Assembly (NCBI GenBank): GCA_016207465.1
Contig: JACQPP010000075.1
Coordinates: 1-35,317, forward strand
DNA length: 35,317 bases
Direction of reading: 5' to 3'
From: Methanobacteriota archaeon
Lineage (GTDB): Archaea; Halobacteriota; Syntropharchaeia; JACQPP01
Shown here: positions 1 through 6,535 of the stretch, one piece after another
How the letters are laid out: every line of letters begins with the position of its first letter
Numbering within the stretch: the first letter of the stretch is position 1
Notes under the pieces: model-generated
Told to the model about the DNA's origin: nothing
The model's database searches: none
The model's input: only the letters and a program-made list of their open reading frames with translations
Program-made: the position numbers and the translations under genes

Positions 1-1
1 G

Positions 2-1807
2 GGGCCGGACTTCCCCACCGCGGGCATCATCCACGGCAAGACCGGCATCCGGGAGGCCTACGAGACCGGCCGCGGGCTCATCAAGGTCCGCGCCAAGGCC
101 GACATCGAGGAGGACAAGCGGGGCCGCAGCCGCATCATCGTCACCGAGATTCCCTACCAGGTGAACAAGACTTCTCTGCTGGAGGCCATCGCGGACCTGG
201 TGCGGGACAAGAAGGTGGAGGGCATCTCGGACCTGCGGGACGAGTCGGACCGGGATGGCATGCGGGTGGTGGTGGAGCTGAAGGCAGACGCGAATGCGGA
301 GATTGTGCTGAACCAGCTCTTCAAGCACACGCAGATGGAGACCACCTTCGGCATCATCAACCTGGCCCTGGTGGGGGGGGAGCCCCGGGTGCTGCCCCTG
401 CGGGACCTCCTGCAGCAGTTCGTGGACCACCGGAGGCAGGTCATCCGCCGGAGGACCCAGTTCCGCCTCGCGAAGGCGGAGAAGCGGGCCCACATCGTGG
501 AGGGGTTGCGCACCGCCATCTCGAAGCTCGACCAGACCATCGCCCTCATCCGGAAGTCCCGGTCGCCGGAGGAGGCCCGGGGGGCCCTCATGGCGAAGAT
601 GGCCCTCTCGGAGGAGCAGGCCAACGCCATCCTGGAGATGCGCCTCTCCCGGCTGACGGGGCTGGAGCGGGAGAAACTGGAGCAGGAATATGAGGAGCTG
701 CGGAAGACCATCGCGCGGCTGAAGAAAATCCTGGCCTCGGAGAAGGAGATTCTGGGCCTCATCCGCGAGGAGTTGCAGGAACTCAAGTCTAAATACGGGG
801 ACGAGCGGCGTACCCGCATCGTGGAGCGCACCGTGGAGCTGGGGGTGGAGGACCTTATCGCCCAGGAGGAGATGGTGGTCTCCATCACCCACGGGGGCTA
901 CATCAAGCGGCTCCCGGTGGACTCCTTCCGGCGGCAGCGGCGCGGGGGCAAGGGCATCGTGGGGATGGAGACCAAGGAGGAGGACTTCGTGCGGGACATC
1001 TTCGTGGCCAACACCCACGACCACCTCCTCTTCTTCTCGAACCTGGGGAAGGCCTACTGGCTGAAGACCTACGAGGTCCCCCAGGCGGGGCGGCACGCCA
1101 AGGGCAAGGCCATCATCAACCTCATCAAGGTCTCCCCGGGGGAGAGGATTACCGCCTCCATCCCGGTCCATGAGTTCGACGACAAGCGCTACCTGTTCTT
1201 CGCCACCCGGCAGGGGACGGTGAAGAAGACCCGCCTCGACGCCTTCAGCAATCCCCGGTCCAGCGGCATCCGGGCCATGGGCCTCCGCGGGGGCGACGAG
1301 CTGGAGGACGTGAAGCTCACCGACGGGAAGCACGAGGTCATCCTCGCCACCCGCCTGGGGCAGGCGGTGCGCTTCCATGAGGAGGAGGTCCGCGACATGG
1401 GGCGGGGGGCCGCCGGGGTCCGGGGCATCCGGGTCTCCCGGGGGGACCGGGTCATCTCCCTGGAGGTGGTGGAGCCGAAGAACGTCCTCCTCGCCATCAC
1501 CGAGAAGGGCTACGGGAAGCGCACGGAGGTGGCGGAGTACCGGAAGACCGCGCGGGGGGGCAAGGGGGTCATCAACGTGAAGGTCACTGACAAGACCGGC
1601 CCCGTGGTCTCCATCCTGAACGTGACCGACGAGGACGAGATTATCCTCATGTCATCGAGGGGGCAGACCATCCGCACCGTCGTCAAGCAAATCAGCCTCC
1701 AGGGGCGGGCCACCCAGGGGGTGCGGGTCATGAATCTGGAGGGGGGAGACCGGGTGGTGGCCGCCGAGAAGGTCATTGAAGAGGGGAACGGGAACGGCGA
1801 GGAGTAG
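2..1807 (+). CDS. gyrA: DNA gyrase subunit A, C-terminal ~600 residues (5' end outside window)
   Basis: GyrA is the DNA-cleaving subunit of gyrase, which introduces negative supercoils with GyrB. The frame is open from base 2 and begins with the motif GPDFPTAG, about residue 210 in bacterial GyrA, so the winged-helix domain with the catalytic Tyr lies upstream of the window. The tower and coiled-coil region follows (about 90-250 of the visible part). The six-bladed beta-pinwheel then begins with a GyrA-box, QRRGGKG, near base 935. That box separates gyrase from topoisomerase IV ParC. Later blades carry degenerate repeats such as GRGAAGVRG, ARGGKGV and GRATQGVRV. The gene stops with TAG and converges on the stress-protein gene. 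Archaeal gyrases are known in Thermoplasmata and haloarchaea and are generally thought to come from bacteria. Confidence 0.96.
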   Translation, partial: GPDFPTAGIIHGKTGIREAYETGRGLIKVRAKADIEEDKRGRSRIIVTEIPYQVNKTSLLEAIADLVRDKKVEGISDLRDESDRDGMRVVVELKADANAEIVLNQLFKHTQMETTFGIINLALVGGEPRVLPLRDLLQQFVDHRRQVIRRRTQFRLAKAEKRAHIVEGLRTAISKLDQTIALIRKSRSPEEARGALMAKMALSEEQANAILEMRLSRLTGLEREKLEQEYEELRKTIARLKKILASEKEILGLIREELQELKSKYGDERRTRIVERTVELGVEDLIAQEEMVVSITHGGYIKRLPVDSFRRQRRGGKGIVGMETKEEDFVRDIFVANTHDHLLFFSNLGKAYWLKTYEVPQAGRHAKGKAIINLIKVSPGERITASIPVHEFDDKRYLFFATRQGTVKKTRLDAFSNPRSSGIRAMGLRGGDELEDVKLTDGKHEVILATRLGQAVRFHEEEVRDMGRGAAGVRGIRVSRGDRVISLEVVEPKNVLLAITEKGYGKRTEVAEYRKTARGGKGVINVKVTDKTGPVVSILNVTDEDEIILMSSRGQTIRTVVKQISLQGRATQGVRVMNLEGGDRVVAAEKVIEEGNGNGEE

Positions 1808-1826
1808 GATTTCCACAACGCCTTCG

Positions 1827-1904
1827 TATCCGCAGATTTCGCAGATGAACGCAGATTAAAAAACGGGCAAAATAACTTTGTGTAATCTGCGTAATCTGTG
1901 GATA
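1827..1904. repeat. 20-bp inverted repeat of the 'CTGCGTAATCTG' family at a convergent gene end
   Basis: The left arm is TATCCGCAGATTTCGCAGAT (1827-1846). The right arm (1885-1904) is its reverse complement at 18 of 20 positions. A further GCAGATTA lies at 1851-1858. The element fills the space between the stops of gyrA (+) and the stress-protein gene (-), so a folded transcript could act as a two-way 3' end. The same core sequence recurs at 28822-28839, also at a convergent gene end. Confidence 0.7.
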
Positions 1905-1929
1905 GGCCAAGGACTTTCAGAATGGAGCA

Positions 1930-2760
1930 CTAATCCGGGACCACCACGACGGGCACCGGGGCGCTGTTGATGAGGTCCTGGGCGGTGCTCTGGTGGACGA
2001 AGCGGAAGGCCTTGTCGTATCTCTGGTGGCCCATGACGAGGAGGTCGTAGGTCTTGGCGAGCTGGGCGAGGTAGGCGGGGAGGGAGTCGCTGCCGTGGGG
2101 GACCTCCACGGCCTCGTAGGTGACGGGGATGTTCTGCTTGCGGCAGAGTTCGGCGAAGCGCTTGAGGCCGTTCTTCTTGAGGGCCACGATGTCGGGGATG
2201 TCGCCGGGGAAGAGGGCGGTGATGAGGTGGACCTCCGTCCCCATCTGGCGGGCGAGGCGGATGGCCACCTGGCCCACCTTGGTCATCTCCTTGCGGAGGG
2301 GGTTGACGGGGACCAGGATTCTCTTCATGGCGACGGAGTCGGAGGGCGGAGGCATGTCCTGGGATTGGGGGACCACCGCGACGGGGATGGTGGCGAGGTT
2401 GATGAGGTCCTGGGCGGTGGACTGGTGGACGAAGCGGTAGATGCGGTCGTATTTGCCGTGGCCCATGAGGATGAGGTCGCAGCCCCGGGCGTGGCGGCAG
2501 ATGCGGGGGGCGAGGGCCTCGTTGCCCCCCTCCACCTCCTCCACCTGGAAGGTGGCCTCGACTCCCTGGCTCCGGCAGAGTTCCTTGAGCCGGTCGAGTC
2601 CCTGGCGGCGGAGGTCCTTGATTTCCCTGACCTCGCTCTGGAAGTTGAGGGCCACCACGCGGAGGGTGGCGTGGAGGCCGCGGGCCCACTCGATGGCAGT
2701 GGCCATGACGCGGTCGCCTCCTTTGATGGGGTCCACGGCCACCCGGATTCTGCGGAACAT
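1930..2760 (-). CDS. Tandem universal stress protein (two UspA domains)
   Basis: This 276-residue protein has two UspA-type domains, about residues 1-130 and 146-276, joined by a short proline-rich linker. Each domain begins with a hydrophobic strand followed by Asp-Pro or Asn-Pro (IRVAVDP; ILVPVNP) and ends with a beta-strand of the VAVVP/VVVVP type. Both repeats share a very similar segment, FVHQSTAQDLIN, after GHGKYD or GHQRYD. This stands where ATP-binding Usp proteins have G-x2-G-x9-G-S/T, so nucleotide binding is altered or absent. The ATG follows directly after the stop of the LC7 gene (2761-2763), so the two are probably co-transcribed and translationally coupled. The specific role is not known. 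Confidence 0.9.
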   Translation of the reverse strand: MFRRIRVAVDPIKGGDRVMATAIEWARGLHATLRVVALNFQSEVREIKDLRRQGLDRLKELCRSQGVEATFQVEEVEGGNEALAPRICRHARGCDLILMGHGKYDRIYRFVHQSTAQDLINLATIPVAVVPQSQDMPPPSDSVAMKRILVPVNPLRKEMTKVGQVAIRLARQMGTEVHLITALFPGDIPDIVALKKNGLKRFAELCRKQNIPVTYEAVEVPHGSDSLPAYLAQLAKTYDLLVMGHQRYDKAFRFVHQSTAQDLINSAPVPVVVVPD

Positions 2761-3129
2761 TTATCCGAGTATCTGTTTGATTTTCTCGGCGGCCTTCTCC
2801 ATCTCGACGAGGGCGAGCCCGAGGCCGGCCTCGGGGCGGGCCATGGCGACGAGGAGGGCCTTGGGTCCGGCGCCGGCGGCGATGACCTTGCCCTCTTTGG
2901 ATTCGACGACTACGCGGTCGGGGATTCCTTTCTTGAGTTCGCTGGTGGCGGTCTCGGCGGCGCCGAGCATGGTGGCGCTCATGGCGGCGAAGGTCTCGGC
3001 CCGGATGGAGCCGGTGATGTTGGAGGCCATGAGGAGGCCGTCGCGGGAGACCACGGCGGAGGCCTCGATGTCCCCGACGTTCTTGAGGTCGTTGAGAATC
3101 TTCTCCAGCATCTCTCTGGTGGTGGCCAT
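2761..3129 (-). CDS. Roadblock/LC7 domain protein (MglB-like)
   Basis: This 122-residue protein is a single roadblock/LC7 domain: an N-terminal helix, the strand ASAVVSRDGLLMASN, a long central helix rich in Ala/Met (FAAMSATMLGAAETA), and the strand pair RVVVESKEGKVIAAGAG. Proteins of this family dimerise and act as partners or GTPase-activating proteins for Ras-like GTPases; bacterial MglB does this for MglA. The next gene upstream (3167-4336) contains an MglA-like GTPase domain, which makes a functional pair likely but not proven. A TATA-like sequence inside the end of that gene (about 3161-3172) could drive LC7 and the stress protein separately. Confidence 0.9.
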   Translation of the reverse strand: MATTREMLEKILNDLKNVGDIEASAVVSRDGLLMASNITGSIRAETFAAMSATMLGAAETATSELKKGIPDRVVVESKEGKVIAAGAGPKALLVAMARPEAGLGLALVEMEKAAEKIKQILG

Positions 3130-3160
3130 GGGTGTGGTCTCCGCCCCTAAAACGACCTGG

Positions 3161-3172
3161 GGGGTCTTATAG
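3161..3172 (-). promoter_or_regulatory. Candidate TATA box for the LC7-Usp pair
   Basis: On the minus strand this reads GGACTATAAGAC, centred about 37 bases before the LC7 start codon. It overlaps the last codons of the GTPase gene. A transcript starting about 26 bases downstream would have a leader of roughly a dozen bases. Confidence 0.45.
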
Positions 3173-4336
3173 TCCCTCCATGATTCGCTTCAGGAGCATC
3201 TCGAAGGCGTCGGTGACCCCGGTCTTGGAGGTGGCCACCGCGGGGAGGATGGGGATGTCCCGGGGGAGCTTCATGCGGTCCCGGAGGTCGTCGGGCTTCA
3301 TGGCCCCGGAGAGGTCCTGCTTGTTGGCGATGACCACCGTGGGGAGCCCGAAGGTCTTGGTAAGTTCGAGCATGGTCTTGGCGCGGGGGAAGCTGGTGGG
3401 CTGGGTGGAGTCCACCACCAGGAAGACCCCGAGGGCCTCGCCTCCGAGGAGTTTGAGGATGGGGTCGAAGCGCTCCTGGCCGGGGGTGCCGAAGATGTCG
3501 GCGGAGATGCCGCGGTGCTCGATGTGGCCGTGGTCGAGGGCGATGGTGGTCCCCAGGCGGTTGACGGAGACGGCCCGGGTGGAGATGGAGTGGATGAAGG
3601 TGGACTTGCCCGCGTGGTAGGGGCCGGTGACCAGGATTTTGGGGATGAATGCCTTGACGCCCCCCGGCTTGATGACCCGGAAGAGCATGGTGGCATCCTT
3701 GGTCTGGGTCCAGTCCACCTTGGAGACCCCGTAGTATTGGCCGAAGATGACGCGCTCGGCGATGCCCCCCACCTTGACCACCGCGTTGAAGAGCTCGTCC
3801 TTGATGCGGCGGATGGTTTCGTCCGAGTAGGGCCAGGCGGTGAAGTTGCAGATGGACACCGTGTCGTAGAGGACCAGGACCTTGTGGAAGTCCTGGAGGA
3901 GCTGGAGGGTGTCCTCCTCCCCGGCCAGGTCCATGATGTTGGAGAGGGACTCGCAGACCAGGAGCCCCCGGGGGTTCTCCTCCAGGGCCTTCTCCACGGT
4001 CTTGAGGATGCTGGCGGTGTCCTCGGGGTCCTCCACCAGGTAGCGCTCCTCCGAGTCCTGGCCGATTAGGGCGCTGTAGGCGTCCACGATGATGAGGTGG
4101 TCCCGGTGGGAGTTCAGGTCCCAGCCGAGTTCCTCGAAGCGGTCCCGGATGGCGTGGGGCGAGGCCGTGGAGGTCACGTAGATGCCCTTGACCCCCTTCT
4201 CCAGGTTGTGATAGAGGCTCTGCATCCCGAAGACATCCCCCTCCACCCCCGGGTGGATGAGGTAGACCAGGGACTTGCCTGTAGGGATGCCTCCGTCGAG
4301 GTATTCGTCGAGCTTCGGGATTCCGGTTTCAATCAT
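3167..4336 (-). CDS. Degenerate KaiC/RecA-like domain fused to an MglA/Arf-like small GTPase
   Basis: The protein has 389 residues. Residues 1-225 follow the KaiC/RecA-like pattern: TGIPKLDEYLDGGIP, then a strand and turn, with a Walker-B-like strand LIIVD near 81-85. Where the Walker A motif (GPPGxGKT) should be, it reads HPGVEGDV (28-35), without the Lys and Thr, so this domain is probably not an active ATPase. Residues 230-389 form a small GTPase: P-loop GPYHAGKS (238-245), switch II with G3 motif DIFGTPGQERF (280-290) and G4 motif NKQD (338-341). The Thr-rich stretch LGTTIALD (261-268) is the likely switch I. The neighbouring LC7 protein is a candidate regulator, and the RecA-like gene just upstream (4415-5140) resembles the first domain. 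A role in intracellular positioning or signalling is inference. Confidence 0.85.
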   Translation of the reverse strand: MIETGIPKLDEYLDGGIPTGKSLVYLIHPGVEGDVFGMQSLYHNLEKGVKGIYVTSTASPHAIRDRFEELGWDLNSHRDHLIIVDAYSALIGQDSEERYLVEDPEDTASILKTVEKALEENPRGLLVCESLSNIMDLAGEEDTLQLLQDFHKVLVLYDTVSICNFTAWPYSDETIRRIKDELFNAVVKVGGIAERVIFGQYYGVSKVDWTQTKDATMLFRVIKPGGVKAFIPKILVTGPYHAGKSTFIHSISTRAVSVNRLGTTIALDHGHIEHRGISADIFGTPGQERFDPILKLLGGEALGVFLVVDSTQPTSFPRAKTMLELTKTFGLPTVVIANKQDLSGAMKPDDLRDRMKLPRDIPILPAVATSKTGVTDAFEMLLKRIMEGL

Positions 4337-4414
4337 CCAGCAGTCCAGGGCCCCCGGGCCCCCTCCCCCACGATGTTCCTTGTGCTGGTCATACGGTTCC
4401 TGTGCATAAAAAGC

Positions 4415-5140
4415 CTACGGCGGCGCGGGCCTCACATAGGAGTACTTGATGTTGATTTTCGAGCCCTCGACCTCGTACTCGTACCACTTGGTGGGCTTCT
4501 GGGACATCCCCATTGCCCGCAGGAAGCAGCTGTCGTTCTCCACCTTGACCTCCAGCACCCCGTCCAGCAGCTGCTTCAGGGTGTTGATGGTGGCATCGTC
4601 GTGCATCCCCTGCTCCACCACGTAGATGCCCAGGGCATCGGCGGTCTTGATGCGCCCCGTGAACACGTGGAGGAAGCGGAACACCGTCTGGAGGTTCGAG
4701 TACATGAGCATGGTGCTCAGGGAGTAGACGCAGAGCCGCGCCTTGCGCACCTGCTTCTTCATCCAGAAGTCCTCGAAGAAGTTGGTGATGCCCACCGAGA
4801 TGCCCGTCAGGTTCACCGGGCTCGACACCCGCTTGATGTTCTCCGTGTCCCCGATGGCGAGGCCGATGGTCTGGGACATGCAGTCCACGATGCCCAGCCG
4901 CGGCTTGTGGGGCTCTAGGTCCAGCCCGTTGTCCTTGAACCACTTCAGGGCGTCCTCCCCCGACATGCTGGTGGTCACCAGGATTCCCGACTCCCCCTGG
5001 GCCAGCCCCGAGTAGAGGATGTTGTTGGCGATGACCTCCTTCCCGCTCATGGGGGGCCCGATGAGCATGATGTTCGTGCCCCCCTTCACCACCGGCACCA
5101 CCTCCTCCAACCCCGGGATGCCCAGCTTGTAGTCGCTCAT
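4415..5140 (-). CDS. RecA-superfamily (KaiC-like) protein with altered Walker A
   Basis: This 241-residue protein begins MSDYKLGIPGLEEVV, the usual KaiC-like opening. The P-loop reads GPPMSGKE (28-35): the Lys is present but the next Ser/Thr, which binds the Mg-ATP complex, is Glu. A Walker-B-like strand follows in RLGIVDCMS. Stand-alone single-domain KaiC-like proteins are widespread in archaea and mostly uncharacterised. The ORF is open to 5242, but that N-terminal extension is read from hairpin repeats. The ATG at 5140 lies about 34 bases from an ATTTAAG TATA box, typical for a leaderless or nearly leaderless transcript, so it was chosen as the start. The gene precedes the pseudo-KaiC-GTPase fusion in the same direction with a 78-base gap. 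Confidence 0.8.
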   Translation of the reverse strand: MSDYKLGIPGLEEVVPVVKGGTNIMLIGPPMSGKEVIANNILYSGLAQGESGILVTTSMSGEDALKWFKDNGLDLEPHKPRLGIVDCMSQTIGLAIGDTENIKRVSSPVNLTGISVGITNFFEDFWMKKQVRKARLCVYSLSTMLMYSNLQTVFRFLHVFTGRIKTADALGIYVVEQGMHDDATINTLKQLLDGVLEVKVENDSCFLRAMGMSQKPTKWYEYEVEGSKINIKYSYVRPAPP

Positions 5141-5167
5141 GACGGTGGGTAACAATCGGGGGAGGGT

Positions 5168-5178
5168 GCTTAAATGGT
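5168..5178 (-). promoter_or_regulatory. TATA box of the KaiC-like gene
   Basis: The minus strand reads CCATTTAAGCA, about 34 bases before the ATG at 5140. It lies just downstream of the hairpin pair at 5183-5242, so the hairpins stand outside the predicted transcript. Confidence 0.55.
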
Positions 5179-5182
5179 TTTT

Positions 5183-5242
5183 CCCCCGCTCGCTTCGCTC
5201 GCGGGGGGTGTCTTTTCCCTCGCTCCGCTCGGGAAAAAACAC
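5183..5242. repeat. Two hairpins with the shared loop TCGCTYCGCTC
   Basis: Hairpin one has a 7-bp stem, CCCCCGC/GCGGGGG (5183-5189 and 5201-5207), around the loop TCGCTTCGCTC. Hairpin two has a 12-bp stem with one mismatch, GTGTCTTTTCCC/GGGAAAAAACAC (5208-5219 and 5231-5242), around TCGCTCCGCTC. The loop reads the same backwards (mirror symmetry), so it does not itself base-pair well. Related hairpins lie at 18484-18526 and 18570-18600. The pair sits between the cytochrome c stop and the KaiC-like promoter, so it may also end the cytochrome transcript. Confidence 0.75.
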
Positions 5243-5255
5243 ATATGCCTGATTT

Positions 5256-5690
5256 TTACAGGCTCTTCAGATACGCCACGAGGTCGTCCAGCTGCTCCGG
5301 GCTCAACTGGTCCTTGAAGGTCTTCGGCATGACTCCGGGGGGAAACCCGCTGACCACCACTGCATCCGGGCTCACGATGGACTCCCGGATGTAGGCGTCC
5401 CCCTTCGACCCGACTCCCTTCAGCCCCGGTCCCACAATCCGGCTGTCGCCGGTGGCGTGGCACGAGGTGCAGGCGGGGCTGGCCACCTTCTCGAAGATGT
5501 CCTTTCCCCTGGCGGCGTCCCCCCTGGCCGCCGCCGGGGTGGCCGCAGGGGGGGTCTCGGCCCGGGGTGTCGTCTGGCCCAGGGGCTGGGCGAGAGGCGG
5601 CGAGGCGAGAGGCGGAGGGGTGTGGTGGGAACACCCGGCGATGACCACCGCGGCCACCACCACCAGGAGGAGAAGGAGACGCCGGGCCAT
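5256..5690 (-). CDS. Monohaem cytochrome c lipoprotein
   Basis: This 144-residue protein has a signal sequence of Leu/Val (residues 4-18) ending in a lipobox, VIAGC, with Cys20 as the lipidation or anchoring site. A Pro/Ala-rich linker follows (about 22-55). The cytochrome domain has the haem-attachment motif CTSCH (74-78) and a probable axial Met at 121 in VMPKTF. A C-terminal helix, QLDDLVAYLKSL, is typical of class I cytochromes c. It would face the outside of the membrane and carry electrons. Its haem must be attached by a maturation system, and the ccm operon starts 273 bases upstream on the same strand. The frame is open further upstream, but the start was placed at the ATG 28 bases after a clear TATA box. 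Confidence 0.93.
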   Translation of the reverse strand: MARRLLLLLVVVAAVVIAGCSHHTPPPLASPPLAQPLGQTTPRAETPPAATPAAARGDAARGKDIFEKVASPACTSCHATGDSRIVGPGLKGVGSKGDAYIRESIVSPDAVVVSGFPPGVMPKTFKDQLSPEQLDDLVAYLKSL

Positions 5691-5710
5691 ACGGGGGAGG
5701 TGTCCGGGAG

Positions 5711-5724
5711 TGGAAATATAAACC
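5711..5724 (-). promoter_or_regulatory. TATA box of the cytochrome c gene
   Basis: The minus strand reads GGTTTATATTTCCA, centred about 27 bases before the ATG at 5690. This fits a leaderless archaeal transcript and supports that start codon. The promoter lies just outside the structured element at 5736-5963, so the element separates the cytochrome gene from the ccm operon. Confidence 0.75.
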
Positions 5725-5735
5725 TTCCCGGCCAT

Positions 5736-5963
5736 ACTGAAGCGAGCGCAGAACGCCCAGGCGTTCACGCCGGGGATGAATGCGCTCGCGATTTCAATCT
5801 TCCGTGCTTGCCTGCTGGGCGCAGCCGCGAGGCGTTGGCCGGCGCCTCGCGGCGAGCACAGCATGAGGACCGAACGCGAAACAACATACAACATAGTCGG
5901 CAATACGCAATGTTCAGTTCGGTCCGAACAGCCAAGACGCCCCGGCCTTCAGGCCGGGGTGAT
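5736..5963. mobile_element. Probable non-autonomous IS200/IS605-type element (PATE-like)
   Basis: The stretch holds no gene but is densely structured. One end carries CCCCGGCCTTCAGGCCGGGG (5940-5959) followed by TGATTCAC. The other end carries CCCAGGCGTTCACGCCGGGG (5756-5775) inside a perfect outer stem GCGAGCGCA/TGCGCTCGC (5742-5750 and 5781-5789). Subterminal palindromes without terminal inverted repeats are the hallmark of IS200/IS605 elements and their small derivatives. Inside are a 10-bp-plus hairpin at about 5824-5855 and the pair GGACCGAAC/GTTCGGTCC (5867-5875 and 5917-5925). No transposase or TnpB frame is visible. The right end touches the ccmE stop codon. An alternative is a structured RNA unrelated to transposons. 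Confidence 0.55.
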
Positions 5964-6395
5964 TCACGGCGGGGTGCCGTTCATCCGGCTGCGGATGGTC
6001 TCCTCGTACTTGCTGGGGCACTTGGCCGCGAGCCGGTCGGCCTCGAAGGTCCCGTCGGGGCCGAGGCGGCCGATGGCCACCACCCCCAGGTCCTCGCGGA
6101 AGATGCCGGGGAGAGGCCCCCGGTGGCTCACGTTCATCTCCCGCAGGCCGTCGGTGAGGCGGAACCGGGCGGTGTCCCCCTCCCTCTGGAGGCTCCCCCG
6201 GACGATGACGGCGGCCACCTGGACCGTCTCGGTGCGGTAGCGGGGCTGGTCCACCACCTCGCTCACATACTTGAAAGGGGAGCCGAAGGTGGTGGCGCTC
6301 AGGCCGATGAGCAGCAGCACCAGCACCAGGAAGACCCCCGCCAGGACGCGGATGCGCCGGTTCCCGGGGGGCAGGGGAGGGGACTCGGAGGCCAT
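5964..6395 (-). CDS. ccmE: Cytochrome c maturation protein CcmE, Cys-type haem chaperone
   Basis: CcmE receives haem from CcmC and passes it to the ligation machinery. This 143-residue protein has a Pro-rich start, one membrane helix (about 15-35) and an OB-fold domain outside. The motif GPLPGIFREDLGVVAIGRL matches the family pattern LPDLFREGQGVV. The haem-attachment site, normally HxxxY, reads CPSKY (126-130), so Cys replaces His. Such CxxxY variants are known from archaea and some sulfate reducers whose systems also lack CcmG and CcmH. The ATG overlaps the ccmD stop by one base. The stop codon lies exactly at the edge of the IS-like element, so the original 3' end may have been altered. Confidence 0.92.
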   Translation of the reverse strand: MASESPPLPPGNRRIRVLAGVFLVLVLLLIGLSATTFGSPFKYVSEVVDQPRYRTETVQVAAVIVRGSLQREGDTARFRLTDGLREMNVSHRGPLPGIFREDLGVVAIGRLGPDGTFEADRLAAKCPSKYEETIRSRMNGTPP

Positions 6396-6535
6396 CACGG
6401 GGACGGTGGCCCCCCGGGGGTCTTGAATCCTCCCCGCCCCCGGAGATGCCACCGGAGCCACAGGAGATACCCCGCCAGGAGCCCCCACAGGATTCCGGCC
6501 GACAGGAGGATGGACTGGCCCACAGTATGGCTCAT
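6395..6535 (-). CDS. ccmD: CcmD-like single-helix protein
   Basis: This 46-residue protein starts MSHTVGQSILLSAG and has one membrane helix (about residues 8-27) followed by a basic tail (RWHLRGRGG). CcmD proteins are small, poorly conserved, single-helix partners of CcmC and CcmE that help release haem-loaded CcmE. The call rests on size, helix, basic tail and position: the gene lies exactly between ccmC and ccmE, overlapping ccmC by four bases (ATGA) and ccmE by one base. Sequence similarity alone would not be enough. Confidence 0.75.
   Translation of the reverse strand: MSHTVGQSILLSAGILWGLLAGYLLWLRWHLRGRGGFKTPGGPPSP

Noticed and set aside
1993-3150. Plus-strand frame of 385 codons over the stress-protein and LC7 genes
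   Set aside because: It is the antisense of two clear genes and consists of low-complexity Gly/Val/Asp/Glu.
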